Below are positions 15,952 through 24,020 of a stretch of 43,309 nt of DNA, in pieces (the stretch's first letter is position 1; each line of letters begins with the position of its first letter). Made by a program: the position numbers and the translations under genes. Under the pieces are notes generated by a model. The model was not told the origin of the DNA and searched no databases. It worked only from the letters and a program-made list of their open reading frames with translations. Source of the DNA: DASYZQ01 sp035946175 (lineage in GTDB: Bacteria; Patescibacteriota; Saccharimonadia; Saccharimonadales; UBA4665); assembly GCA_035946175.1 (NCBI GenBank), contig DASYZQ010000004.1, positions 1 through 43,309 of the forward strand, in the 5' to 3' direction.

Positions 15952-16589
15952 CCCACCACCTTCTGTTCATCACCATCGATTACGATCGCTTCACCATCTC
16001 GTAGTGCGATAAACGGCACGTGGTGATCTATAAGATAGTCAACACTCTTATCAATAGCAGCAGACTCAGGATGGTCTGACTTATAGTGCGGTGCAACTGC
16101 GTAAGGCAACAGGCCAAGGCAATCCCAAATGATTGCAGGATCATAACCCTCAGGCACCACATGTGGGTTATCCACCAATTCAACCCCATGCAAAGATGGG
16201 GTTAGCATATCAATACCAGCACTGTAGCCACTGTATACAATCCTATCCTCAGCAAGCAGTTCAGGAATAACCGTATCAGCACCACTCTGCTTGAAAGCAC
16301 GGCGTAGCACGAAGGCATTACCACCACGGATCCAAACCAAGTCATAGCTTGCTAAATCCTGCTTGAGTGCTTCAGGCCTGCCAAAGTATGCCCGCAGATC
16401 AACTTCAGTGACCTTTAGATCGATACTTTTCAAACGCTCCATTTCCTGTCCGAGAGAGGCCTTGCGTTCTTCAACACTCAACATGTCCTGAGCATTTTGT
16501 ATAAGCGCTGTGCGTCGGCCAGGACCAAGTAATTTCAGTAGTTCGTCAGGCTTGTTGCCGTTGCGGAAGGAGGAAAGGTAGAGTCTCAT
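15948..16589 (-). CDS. Peptidase S51 (peptidase E-like) family protein, first
   Basis: Class I glutamine amidotransferase-like fold of the S51 family. The oxyanion/Gly region VWIRGGNAFVLRRAF precedes the nucleophile elbow VYSGYSAGIDM (Ser), and the histidine region is VAPHYKSDHPES. Length 213 fits PepE-like alpha-aspartyl dipeptidases or cyanophycinase relatives. Cytosolic. Overlaps the second S51 gene by 4 bp; likely a specialised pair. Substrate unknown. Confidence 0.85.
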   Translation of the reverse strand: MRLYLSSFRNGNKPDELLKLLGPGRRTALIQNAQDMLSVEERKASLGQEMERLKSIDLKVTEVDLRAYFGRPEALKQDLASYDLVWIRGGNAFVLRRAFKQSGADTVIPELLAEDRIVYSGYSAGIDMLTPSLHGVELVDNPHVVPEGYDPAIIWDCLGLLPYAVAPHYKSDHPESAAIDKSVDYLIDHHVPFIALRDGEAIVIDGDEQKVVG

Positions 16590-17299
16590 GTCTGAGCCCC
16601 TTCCGCTTCAAACCGCTTCCACCGACCCTCACTAATGACTTCGATGCTGTCGTCAACAACCTTGAGCGCTGAGTTATCATCAATTGCATACAGGGTGCGC
16701 TTGTACATGGTTGCCACACGTTGCAAAAGCTCATCAGTAATGTATGGGTATTCTGCTGCTGTGTAGTGTGGCCGCAGTAGAATGTCTACGATCCCCAACG
16801 CACGAGGCGAGCGTTGGCCCTCTGGCCCAATGTTCTCCAAGTCAACTGGTTGGCCATCAGCAATCTGCTTCAGAGATTTCGAACTCGTGACGATGCTATG
16901 GGTCGTCACCATACTGCCGGCACTGGAGCTAACATATACTTTTGTTTTGAGTAGTTCTGGTAATGCTTCGGCAAATCCCGCTCGTTCCAACCAGTAGCCG
17001 AGATAGTAGTTTGAGCCGCCACCAACAAACAGTACGTCGGCTTGTTCTATACGGTCCCACCACATAGCCTTGGGAAGATCGATCATGGCCGCTACATCAA
17101 TAATCTCAAAAGACTTCCAGCCAACGTTATATGCATCATTCAGGTTATGAATAAACCAGGTCTTATCTCCGACTGCACCGTTCTGTGAAGTAGTGATGAA
17201 GACAACCGTGCATTCTTTTGATGGCTTACCCAGCAGCTCACGTAGCGCGGTCGCAATGGATTTATTGGTGATGGATTGGGAGGTTAGGAGTAGTTTCAT
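16586..17299 (-). CDS. Peptidase S51 family protein, second
   Basis: Same fold as its neighbour but clearly divergent. The turn VLFVGGGSNYYLGYWLERAG and the nucleophile elbow VYVSSSAGSMV (Ser) are present, with RPHYTAAEYPYI as histidine region. Length 237. Translationally coupled on both sides. Two non-identical S51 members side by side suggest either different substrates or a heteromer. Confidence 0.85.
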   Translation of the reverse strand: MKLLLTSQSITNKSIATALRELLGKPSKECTVVFITTSQNGAVGDKTWFIHNLNDAYNVGWKSFEIIDVAAMIDLPKAMWWDRIEQADVLFVGGGSNYYLGYWLERAGFAEALPELLKTKVYVSSSAGSMVTTHSIVTSSKSLKQIADGQPVDLENIGPEGQRSPRALGIVDILLRPHYTAAEYPYITDELLQRVATMYKRTLYAIDDNSALKVVDDSIEVISEGRWKRFEAEGAQT

Positions 17300-17970
17300 G
17301 GTTTGGGTAGTTCCTTGGTTATAGCTGTTAGTAATTGCTGGCGTGTCACTCCCTCAAAATTATGCCCCGTAGCAATCTCAATGACCTCGATGCCAGACGA
17401 AAGCTCACTGAAATCCTGGCTGCCGATAATCTCATCCTCGGTGGCATTAATGAGAACGAGTTGCACGGTTTTGGCGAACTCATTGTAGTGCGCAATAGGA
17501 TCAATCTCAATGCTTTGCCAGTATACCGCCGGTACGTTGGTGGTGCTGAAGTCTGCTCGTTTGAGACGTGATACTCCTTGTAGGTTAATATCTGAACCAG
17601 GTCGATCCTTAAAGAGCTGGAGCATGCTGTCAATACTGAGCTGGGCTGGTGGGGCAGTGAAGATGGCTTTGCGAATACCCTCAGGATTTGCCAGTGCTGC
17701 TACCACGCAGCCTTGGGAGTGACAGATCAGGTCAATAGTCGCATCGGGGTGATTCTGCTTAGTTTCTGCGGTGACCTGACGTAAGTGTTCGGCTTGTTCG
17801 TTGAGTGACGCAACCGTAAGATTGCCCATGGCTTCATCTACCTGGTTGTAGTCGAACATTAGGTGGTCATAGCCTGGCAGAGCAGCAGCAATGTCAGTGA
17901 ACAAACCGCGGTCGTCTTTGCGGACGCCGAAGCCGTGGGAGTAGATGATGAGGTGTTTTGGCTTGTTCAT
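17296..17970 (-). CDS. Alpha/beta hydrolase
   Basis: The oxyanion region IIYSHGFGVRKDDRG and the nucleophile elbow DLICHSQGCVVAAL (HSQG, G-x-S-x-G like with His in the first position) are visible; ATEDEIIG supplies the Asp and IATGHNFEG the His. Length 224, without signal peptide. Serine hydrolase on esters, amides or peptides, substrate unknown. Separated by 1 bp from the upstream S51-like gene. Confidence 0.82.
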   Translation of the reverse strand: MNKPKHLIIYSHGFGVRKDDRGLFTDIAAALPGYDHLMFDYNQVDEAMGNLTVASLNEQAEHLRQVTAETKQNHPDATIDLICHSQGCVVAALANPEGIRKAIFTAPPAQLSIDSMLQLFKDRPGSDINLQGVSRLKRADFSTTNVPAVYWQSIEIDPIAHYNEFAKTVQLVLINATEDEIIGSQDFSELSSGIEVIEIATGHNFEGVTRQQLLTAITKELPKP

Positions 17971-17971
17971 T

Positions 17972-18574
17972 TTATTGCTCCCTCACCACAAACTCACCCT
18001 CCTTAAGCGCATAGACAGGCAAGCTAGTATCACCATATGCTTTCAGCTCATCATACGCCTGCTGCCAATCAATCGGCCCTCTCGGATCATCATCCCCAAA
18101 GTTGGACTGGTAGTGTGCAATAGTACGAATTGGTACAACGTTTAATCCATGACCAAGCTTTCGTTCATCCCCTGACCAAAAGCTTTCGGATAGCATATGG
18201 GTAGCTGCGGAATTTGAGGCTACAACCTTACCATCAAATACTCCTGCTAAGTCATAGCGAGAGAACATCCGTACAGCATGTGCTGTAATACCGCCATGTA
18301 AGTAGATGACATCATTGGCTTTAACTTGTTCTTCAAAAGCATCTGGATCAGCCGCCAGTGAACAGTGGAATGTCACACCTGCTGTTGCCCATTCCTGCAG
18401 TAGTCTGCTCATTGTTTCAAAGCGTGGCTGCCAGGTTTCCAATTCAGGCTCAGCAAAGAAGCAGAGCAAAACCTTAACATCAGACCCTAAGCCAGCTACT
18501 ACCTCACGGACAAACTTACGAGCCAAAGCTGGTTGATTTTTCAGGCCGCCGGAGTTGAGGACGTATTCGGTCAT
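17972..18574 (-). CDS. S51-like (class I amidotransferase fold) protein, third
   Basis: A 200-residue protein with the same layout as the two S51 genes of this run: VIYLHGGITAHAVRMF, then VVASNSAATHMLSES where Ser of NSAA is the putative nucleophile. The downstream His region (IAHYQSNFG) is present. More divergent than the other two, so the call rests on motif order. Overlaps the CutA-like gene by 4 bp. Confidence 0.65.
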   Translation of the reverse strand: MTEYVLNSGGLKNQPALARKFVREVVAGLGSDVKVLLCFFAEPELETWQPRFETMSRLLQEWATAGVTFHCSLAADPDAFEEQVKANDVIYLHGGITAHAVRMFSRYDLAGVFDGKVVASNSAATHMLSESFWSGDERKLGHGLNVVPIRTIAHYQSNFGDDDPRGPIDWQQAYDELKAYGDTSLPVYALKEGEFVVREQ

Positions 18575-18894
18575 GGTTTACCCCCTAACGTGTTATCGAT
18601 CCAATCGAGCAGTTCAGGATTGCCGTCAATAACCGTAAACCAAATCATCGGTACCTCTTCAACCGAAACCTTCTTGACCTCAGCTATGATAGCTTGCTTG
18701 TGCTGCTCAGTTGTGTAACTCCATATAGTGCAATAGTGTGGCATATTGTTTACTTCACCTTTCCATAGAAAGTGAGCTGGAGCTTCAATGATTTGGCCGC
18801 CGGTCGCTAACTTCTTGGCAAGCAGAGTGTTCAGTATGGCTTTAGCTTGCGCTGAATTCTCGGCGCTGATTTTGACTTCGTAGTAGGTGGTCAT
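18571..18894 (-). CDS. CutA1-like protein
   Basis: A 107-residue ferredoxin-like-fold protein with CutA features in order: a short N-terminal strand, KLATGGQIIEAPAHFLWKGE (CutA: ...YxWKGxI), EVPMIWFTVIDGNPELLDWI (CutA: YExPEI...GxxxYLxWI). CutA1 forms trimers of unclear function, once linked to copper tolerance. The copper-ligand Cys and His set is not conserved. Coupled by 4-bp overlaps. Confidence 0.7.
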   Translation of the reverse strand: MTTYYEVKISAENSAQAKAILNTLLAKKLATGGQIIEAPAHFLWKGEVNNMPHYCTIWSYTTEQHKQAIIAEVKKVSVEEVPMIWFTVIDGNPELLDWIDNTLGGKP

Positions 18895-19463
18895 ACCAAC
18901 TCCTCCAACAACTCAGGAAATTCAACAGTGTGCATATCCTCAAAACAGAAATGCCCATAGTTATGAAACTCCCGATACCTCACATCTTTAAGGATGGCTT
19001 TGTATTCTTTGTAAGCATCTCTGGCCGTTTCCATATCATTGTCTGACTCAAATATGACAAGCCCCTTCGTTCTTGCTGCAACGTTTGGATCAATCGTATA
19101 ATCAAAGAACTCCTGACAATCTGTCCAACCTTTCCCAAGCGAAGGTGCGACTAACACCACCTTGCCAACGTGAACAGTGGGATGTTCAGTCAGCCACCGG
19201 ACAATAAACCCGCCGCCGCAGCTGTGCCCAACCAGTATGGTGTCGGGGGTAATATCATAACGTTCGAATTCCTTCTGCCACGTCGGATAGTCTGGCTTCC
19301 AGGAGTTGGGTATCTCTGGAGTTTGGGCGTATATATCTTTAATGAAGAGCTGCTTTTGTAGCCAAGGTAGCCAATGCGAATTGCTAGCCGACGGGAGGGC
19401 GGGGTTATAGTACTCCTGCATGCCTGGATCGGGCATGCCGTGGAGGATGATGGCGGTTTTCAT
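18891..19463 (-). CDS. RBBP9/YdeN-like serine hydrolase
   Basis: A small alpha/beta hydrolase: AIILHGMPDPG at the N-terminus, LVGHSCGGGFIVRWL as nucleophile elbow (GHSCGG), VVLVAPSLG after it, and FHNYGHFC supplying the catalytic His. Length 190 matches the RBBP9/YdeN family. Substrate unknown. Coupled to the neighbours by ATGA overlaps. Confidence 0.85.
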   Translation of the reverse strand: MKTAIILHGMPDPGMQEYYNPALPSASNSHWLPWLQKQLFIKDIYAQTPEIPNSWKPDYPTWQKEFERYDITPDTILVGHSCGGGFIVRWLTEHPTVHVGKVVLVAPSLGKGWTDCQEFFDYTIDPNVAARTKGLVIFESDNDMETARDAYKEYKAILKDVRYREFHNYGHFCFEDMHTVEFPELLEELV

Positions 19464-20428
19464 TGCACAACCCTCTCCACTATCTCAAACACCTTATTCC
19501 CCGCATCCAGTCTTGCCCTGGCTCCAATCGGCAGCATCATATTCTCGACGTTATGCCCAATCTCTCCAATTTGCATAATCGGGAAGTTGTAGCCATCGGT
19601 TACTTCAAGTACTAACTCGGCAATATCTCGGTCGTTGCCTTTTAAGCCTGGCTGGTCACTGCCTCGGCAGTACCCAATAATAAGACCGTTAATCTTATCG
19701 AGTATTCCATAGAACTTTAGTTTGGCAAGAGCACTATGTACATCACGCTTGCTGTACATGTAGAACTCCGTCACTAATATACTGCCCTCTATAATTGGCA
19801 TATATTCAGTTGGGTATATATGCATGAAACCTGAGAAGTTACCGCCAATGATTGTGCCTTCAGCTATTATACCTGGGCGAATTGTTCTCCATCCTTTGTA
19901 CGTGGTAGGGAGATCATTGAAGTCTCGCCAGCTAGGATTGGGATGAATACTGCCAAGCTCACCATCGAACCAAGCCTGCTTAATAGCAGCTACTTCGTAT
20001 GTCATTGGCTCAACCGCAAAGTCCATAAACTCCAGACCTAGGAATGTAATAAGGCCAGTTTTAGCAAGGATAGGATTTTGTAGCGTTGTAGAGTCAGATA
20101 TACCAGCAATTATTTTCGGATGTTGCTTTATGAGTCCGTAATCCAGCTTATCTACAAGTTCAATGGCCGTATTGCCACCTACTGAAAAGATGATAGCTTT
20201 GACATCGGGATTCTTTAGTGCCCAGTGGAAGTCATCAAGGCGCTGCTGGACAGTACCGGCGGAGTAATAGTGCTCTACTAAAGCATTCGGAGCGAGTACT
20301 GTTCTAAGACTGGTTGCTTGTTCAAAGTTATGACGGGCCTTCTCAACATCGTGCCCTTTAGCGGAGGGTGGCTGCGACGGTGAGATGATGGCTACGAGAT
20401 CGCCGGGATGGAGTTTGGGTGGGGTCAT
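19460..20428 (-). CDS. Peptidase S66 (LD-carboxypeptidase/MccF-like)
   Basis: The N-terminal Rossmann-like half has PGDLVAIISPSQPP and the nucleophile elbow AGISDSTTL (Ser, usually GYSDIT). The C-terminal half has GGNFSGF, TEFYMYSKRDVHSALAKLK (Glu region) and IGHNVENMMLPIGARARLD (His). Length 322 is typical. S66 members either trim tetrapeptides of peptidoglycan (LdcA) or cleave microcin C-like aminoacyl-nucleotides (MccF). Absence of a signal peptide fits a cytosolic role. Confidence 0.88.
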   Translation of the reverse strand: MTPPKLHPGDLVAIISPSQPPSAKGHDVEKARHNFEQATSLRTVLAPNALVEHYYSAGTVQQRLDDFHWALKNPDVKAIIFSVGGNTAIELVDKLDYGLIKQHPKIIAGISDSTTLQNPILAKTGLITFLGLEFMDFAVEPMTYEVAAIKQAWFDGELGSIHPNPSWRDFNDLPTTYKGWRTIRPGIIAEGTIIGGNFSGFMHIYPTEYMPIIEGSILVTEFYMYSKRDVHSALAKLKFYGILDKINGLIIGYCRGSDQPGLKGNDRDIAELVLEVTDGYNFPIMQIGEIGHNVENMMLPIGARARLDAGNKVFEIVERVVQ

Positions 20429-21354
20429 GATTCGCTGCTCCGCGTTCCACTCTCTAGAGCCTTAATGAGCGACGTAATCATATCGTTATAAGGCGTCGGT
20501 ATATTGTGCTTCTTGCCGAGCTCACTAATAGCCCCATTGATCGCATCAATCTCCGTTCGTTTCCCAACATGCAGATCTTGCCACATAGATGGGTAGAAAT
20601 CGAGACCACCACCCCAATTGTCTTTGAGCTTATCGAGTAGTGAGTAGTTGAATACTAAACCTTCTGCTTTACCAACTGCTTCTAGCTCATCAAGAAGATG
20701 GGTGGCTATCTCAATACATTCCGGTGATTCAAGCATTTGCTTGACCGACAAGTTGGTTACGGCACTGAGCGCATTCTGCCCGTCATTGAGTACCATCTTA
20801 TCCCACACTGCCTGCCGGATATTATCTGAAGCCTCCACACCAAAGCGTGTCTTGGCAAAGGCATCCAAGATAGGTCCAGCTTTGGCATCAATGATGGTAC
20901 GACGATTAATACCAAGACCAACACTGCGATCATCACTACGCTTAGCACCTATATAAGTAAGACCTGCAGATACTCTGTTTGGATTATCTATGGTAGCCTT
21001 TAGAATCTCAAAGGCTAATAGGCCATTCTGTAAAGATATGACTGGAACATCTTGTCGAATGACTTTCGTAAGCTCTCGTGCGATTGCTTCGGTATCGTAC
21101 GTCTTTAGCGCAACCACAATAGCATCGCAGTCTTTCAGATCTGTCATGTCGGCAGTTGCCGTCATGCCAGTAATCTCTTCAGTCTTATCTGCAAGAGTGA
21201 GCGAGATACCATGGGCATTGATGTGGTCGGCTTGTGCTTGGCTACGAGTCTTGATAACTACATCAGCAACTGGCGCCAGGAATGCAGCATAGGTTAGGCC
21301 GACGGCGCCACCACCGAGGATGGCGATTTTGGGTTTAGCTGGCATGTTTTTCAT
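20425..21354 (-). CDS. Ketopantoate reductase (PanE/ApbA) family
   Basis: NADP-binding Rossmann start IAILGGGAVGLTYAAFLA, then IVVALKTYDTEA and ISLQNGLLAFE. The catalytic-Lys region VWDKMVLNDGQNALSAVT and the C-terminal helix MWQDLHVGKRTEIDAINGAI (Glu/Asp for substrate) follow the family. Length 309. In true PanE this makes pantoate for coenzyme A; no other pantothenate gene is nearby, so it may act on another 2-keto acid. Confidence 0.88.
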   Translation of the reverse strand: MKNMPAKPKIAILGGGAVGLTYAAFLAPVADVVIKTRSQAQADHINAHGISLTLADKTEEITGMTATADMTDLKDCDAIVVALKTYDTEAIARELTKVIRQDVPVISLQNGLLAFEILKATIDNPNRVSAGLTYIGAKRSDDRSVGLGINRRTIIDAKAGPILDAFAKTRFGVEASDNIRQAVWDKMVLNDGQNALSAVTNLSVKQMLESPECIEIATHLLDELEAVGKAEGLVFNYSLLDKLKDNWGGGLDFYPSMWQDLHVGKRTEIDAINGAISELGKKHNIPTPYNDMITSLIKALESGTRSSES

Positions 21355-21707
21355 TGTGTATCCTTGTTCCTTATCTCAATATGTTGAATTTTATCTTTGT
21401 GTACAATAATGTACTCTAGGCCCGAGGACTCGATCTTTTTACCATCTGGCATCTCTCCCGTAAAGTCATAATCGAAGCACACAATACCTGGCTTTACTTC
21501 TTCGACGGATTTGACCTCCCAATGCAGTGAAGAGAACTTACCATGAAATGCTCGCTGCATTGCGAGAATATCTGCCTTGCCTAAGTAGACGCCGGTATTC
21601 TGAGAACTATACGTTGTGTTATCCGTTAATAGCTCTGCGATGCCAGTAGAATCACTGTTGTTAGAGAGATCGAAGTAGTGTTTGGCGATAGCAAGTGTTT
21701 CCGACAC
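21351..21707 (-). CDS. SnoaL-like (NTF2-fold) protein
   Basis: A 118-residue cone-shaped NTF2 fold: N-terminal helix IAKHYFDLSNNSDSTGIAEL, TDNTTYSSQNTGVYLGKADI, then beta strands ending KIQHIEIRNKD. SnoaL-like proteins act as small cyclases, isomerases or binding proteins. No specific substrate can be named. Overlaps the reductase gene by 4 bp. Confidence 0.8.
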   Translation of the reverse strand: MSETLAIAKHYFDLSNNSDSTGIAELLTDNTTYSSQNTGVYLGKADILAMQRAFHGKFSSLHWEVKSVEEVKPGIVCFDYDFTGEMPDGKKIESSGLEYIIVHKDKIQHIEIRNKDTQ

Positions 21708-22469
21708 CTAGATACCTCCCCCATACCGCTCAATCACCTCAGCCAACCCATCGCTATCGACACTACCACACACCTCATCAGCCAAAGCCTTCAATTCTTC
21801 TTTGGCGTTGCCCATAGCAATCCTGTGCCCTACGCCATTGAATAAGTTAATATCGTTATTATCATCGCCAATACCTATTGTTGCTTCCTTTGGTATGTTG
21901 AGCATACGTAGTAATTCAGTAATGGCATGCTCTTTGGTAGCTTGTTTATGAGTAACGTGAATATCTACACCATGTAATGTCCATGAACCAACCCCAATTG
22001 CCTTAATGTCTGGTACTGCCTTGAGATCATCAAGGATGAGTTGGGCATGTCCTTGGCTACAGCCCATGATGTACATAACGTTGGTAGTAACAGCTTGGCG
22101 TTGGCTGGCTGGTTTGCCTTCACCAAGTACTTCATTACCACAGAGGATTTCATAGGGATACCGCATACAAGTCTGCAGTACCTTAGCAACGTCAGCTTCA
22201 GGAATAGCCATTTGCCAGAGTATCTTGTCGGTCATCGGATCAACAATCTGAGTGCCGGCAGAAATAACACAGGGATCAGTCAGCTGTAAGGCGTCAAAAA
22301 TATATTTGGCTTTGGTAATAGCTCGGCCAGTAGCTGCACACAGCTTGAGTGCACTATGTGCATGTGCCCAATGGACGGCATCTATGAGCCTTTGTGAGGG
22401 TGCACCATCCTGCTGGAGGGGTATAGCGGTACCATCGAGGAGGTCAAAGATGAGGGCTTGGTAGGTCAT
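21708..22469 (-). CDS. HAD hydrolase, Cof type, with altered motif I
   Basis: HAD phosphatase with a C2-type cap: motif II CAATGR, motif III lysine in HKQATKEHA, and motif IV IGIGDDNNDINLF. Motif I reads IFDLLDGT: there is one residue too many between the two aspartates of D-x-D-G-T, from a tandem CTC codon. The start ATG overlaps the EEP stop (TATGA). Members dephosphorylate sugar phosphates or cofactors; this one may be weak or inactive if the insertion is real. Confidence 0.85.
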   Translation of the reverse strand: MTYQALIFDLLDGTAIPLQQDGAPSQRLIDAVHWAHAHSALKLCAATGRAITKAKYIFDALQLTDPCVISAGTQIVDPMTDKILWQMAIPEADVAKVLQTCMRYPYEILCGNEVLGEGKPASQRQAVTTNVMYIMGCSQGHAQLILDDLKAVPDIKAIGVGSWTLHGVDIHVTHKQATKEHAITELLRMLNIPKEATIGIGDDNNDINLFNGVGHRIAMGNAKEELKALADEVCGSVDSDGLAEVIERYGGGI

Positions 22470-23200
22470 ACCTCTACCTCCGCCCACACCGGCAAATGAT
22501 CCGAATATTCAGTTTGTAATATCTTCGCATCAACGGCCTTTATGTCAGACGAAGCAAAAATGTAGTCTAACCGCCAATTGAGCTTGTCTTCTTCAAAGCC
22601 ATTGTAGGAGAATGGCTTTGTTGTCCAGGTCTTTTGCGCTAGGTCCGGGCCAACATTCTCTAGCACACTGCTAACCTTCTGGATTGTTGGTGAATCGGGT
22701 GTTGCGTTTAAGTCTCCGGTGAAAATAAAGTTGTTGACATTAGTCTGGAGTGCAGCTACTAGCTTATCTGCCTCCTGCTCTTTGCGCGGGGTTGTCGCAA
22801 AGCCGTTATCGGTGTAGGACATGTGTACTGTCCCAATGGTTATCTTCTTACCGTTTACGTCTAGTACCGCTTCTACATAGGCGCGGTATTCATCGTCATA
22901 GCCAACGCCATTAGCTTGCGGTTCATTGATCCAAACAAACCGGGTAGAAACAATTGGATGTTTGCTGAATATGCCATTGGCAATATCTATCTTACCCTCA
23001 CCTAAATCAATTTGTTTGTAGTAGTGATTATAGCCAAGCTCTTTGGCGATATAGTCTGGGGTATGGCCAATCTCAGGGATGCCCTGGATGGTCAGTTCCT
23101 GTAAACAAACCACATCAGTAGGATGAGCTTTGAGAAATTTGGCAATGTTACGAATGCCTTCTCTGTACCAGATGTTCCATTGGAGGATGGAGAGGGTCAT
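22466..23200 (-). CDS. EEP-family phosphohydrolase, second
   Basis: Full set of EEP motifs: LSILQWNIWYREG, VVCLQELT (metal Glu), IGTVHMSYTD, FTGDLNATPDSP (Asp/Asn), RLDYIFAS and YSDHLPVWAEV (Asp-His). Length 244, cytosolic. More canonical than the EEP gene at 3668, and not closely similar to it. Nuclease, phosphatase or phosphodiesterase; substrate unknown. Confidence 0.9.
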   Translation of the reverse strand: MTLSILQWNIWYREGIRNIAKFLKAHPTDVVCLQELTIQGIPEIGHTPDYIAKELGYNHYYKQIDLGEGKIDIANGIFSKHPIVSTRFVWINEPQANGVGYDDEYRAYVEAVLDVNGKKITIGTVHMSYTDNGFATTPRKEQEADKLVAALQTNVNNFIFTGDLNATPDSPTIQKVSSVLENVGPDLAQKTWTTKPFSYNGFEEDKLNWRLDYIFASSDIKAVDAKILQTEYSDHLPVWAEVEV

Positions 23201-23622
23201 ACCGCATCCTCCTCAGGCAAATTCTCATACCGTCCGTCTTGGTAGGGTGGATCACATATTTCATAGAACACGAGGCCGGCATCTTCGGGCGCTATCCACT
23301 GAATGATCTGCCCAGCCTGGACGACCACTTCTTTATTGGCACTTTTACTGTCAAAGGTATACGTCTCTACGTGCCCATCTTCTGAACGTACTGTTAGGAT
23401 TCCTTTGCCTTCAAGAAATCCTTCAGCCGTCTTACCGTACAGGACTCTTTGTAGGGGTGTCTTACATCCTTTTGTGACGTGTATGATAGCTAGGTCTTGG
23501 GTGGCATCACCAACGAAAGCATATGTATCACACTCAACACCTTCTTTTACGTAGATTGTCTCCACGAAGGTAACTTCGTGATTCTTCCCATCTAGCGTGA
23601 AGGTATGTAGTTTGGTCGGCAT
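23197..23622 (-). CDS. Cupin-fold protein
   Basis: A 141-residue beta-rich protein. LAIIHVTKGCKTPLQRVLYG, EGFLEGKGILTV and QAGQIIQWIAPEDAGLVFYE follow the two half-motifs of a small cupin, though the usual metal-binding His residues are mostly missing. Possibly a binding or isomerase-like member. It overlaps the next gene by 1 bp and the EEP gene by 4 bp. Confidence 0.65.
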   Translation of the reverse strand: MPTKLHTFTLDGKNHEVTFVETIYVKEGVECDTYAFVGDATQDLAIIHVTKGCKTPLQRVLYGKTAEGFLEGKGILTVRSEDGHVETYTFDSKSANKEVVVQAGQIIQWIAPEDAGLVFYEICDPPYQDGRYENLPEEDAV

Positions 23623-24020
23623 TACTCTTGCTCCATCACACGCTTTAGTTTTTGCAGTATTGCTTGCAGATTGTCACGTGTAAACGGTTCTTGCAATTCA
23701 CCGCTATCTAACCATACGCAATACTCTAATTCGCATCGTTTGTCGCCGAGTGGCTTGAAGGTGTACTTGACGTGCATGTCGCTACCTTTTTCGGTCCATA
23801 CAAACATTACGCTAGGGTTATAGGCAGTAACTTCAAATTCTCTCCAACTATCATCTCTGCCTTGGTTTCTGTAGATGGTGCCGAGCTTCGTAGGCGTTTC
23901 GTTGGCTTCCTCTTTAACGATACCGTCGATCCATTTTGGAGTGTTATCGGGGTTGAGGGTAAAGGTGAAGGCTTCGTGGGCTGAGCGGTTGATGGTGATG
24001 GATAGGTTTAAGTTTTTCAT
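23622..24020 (-). CDS. SRPBCC/START-like protein
   Basis: A 132-residue helix-grip fold: INRSAHEAFTFTLNPDNTPKW at the N-terminus (typical start of polyketide cyclase/dehydrase SRPBCC proteins), central strands LGTIYRNQG and VTAYNPSVMFVWTE, and a long C-terminal helix (FTRDNLQAILQKLKRVMEQE). Binds small hydrophobic ligands in known members. Function here unknown. Confidence 0.8.
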   Translation of the reverse strand: MKNLNLSITINRSAHEAFTFTLNPDNTPKWIDGIVKEEANETPTKLGTIYRNQGRDDSWREFEVTAYNPSVMFVWTEKGSDMHVKYTFKPLGDKRCELEYCVWLDSGELQEPFTRDNLQAILQKLKRVMEQE

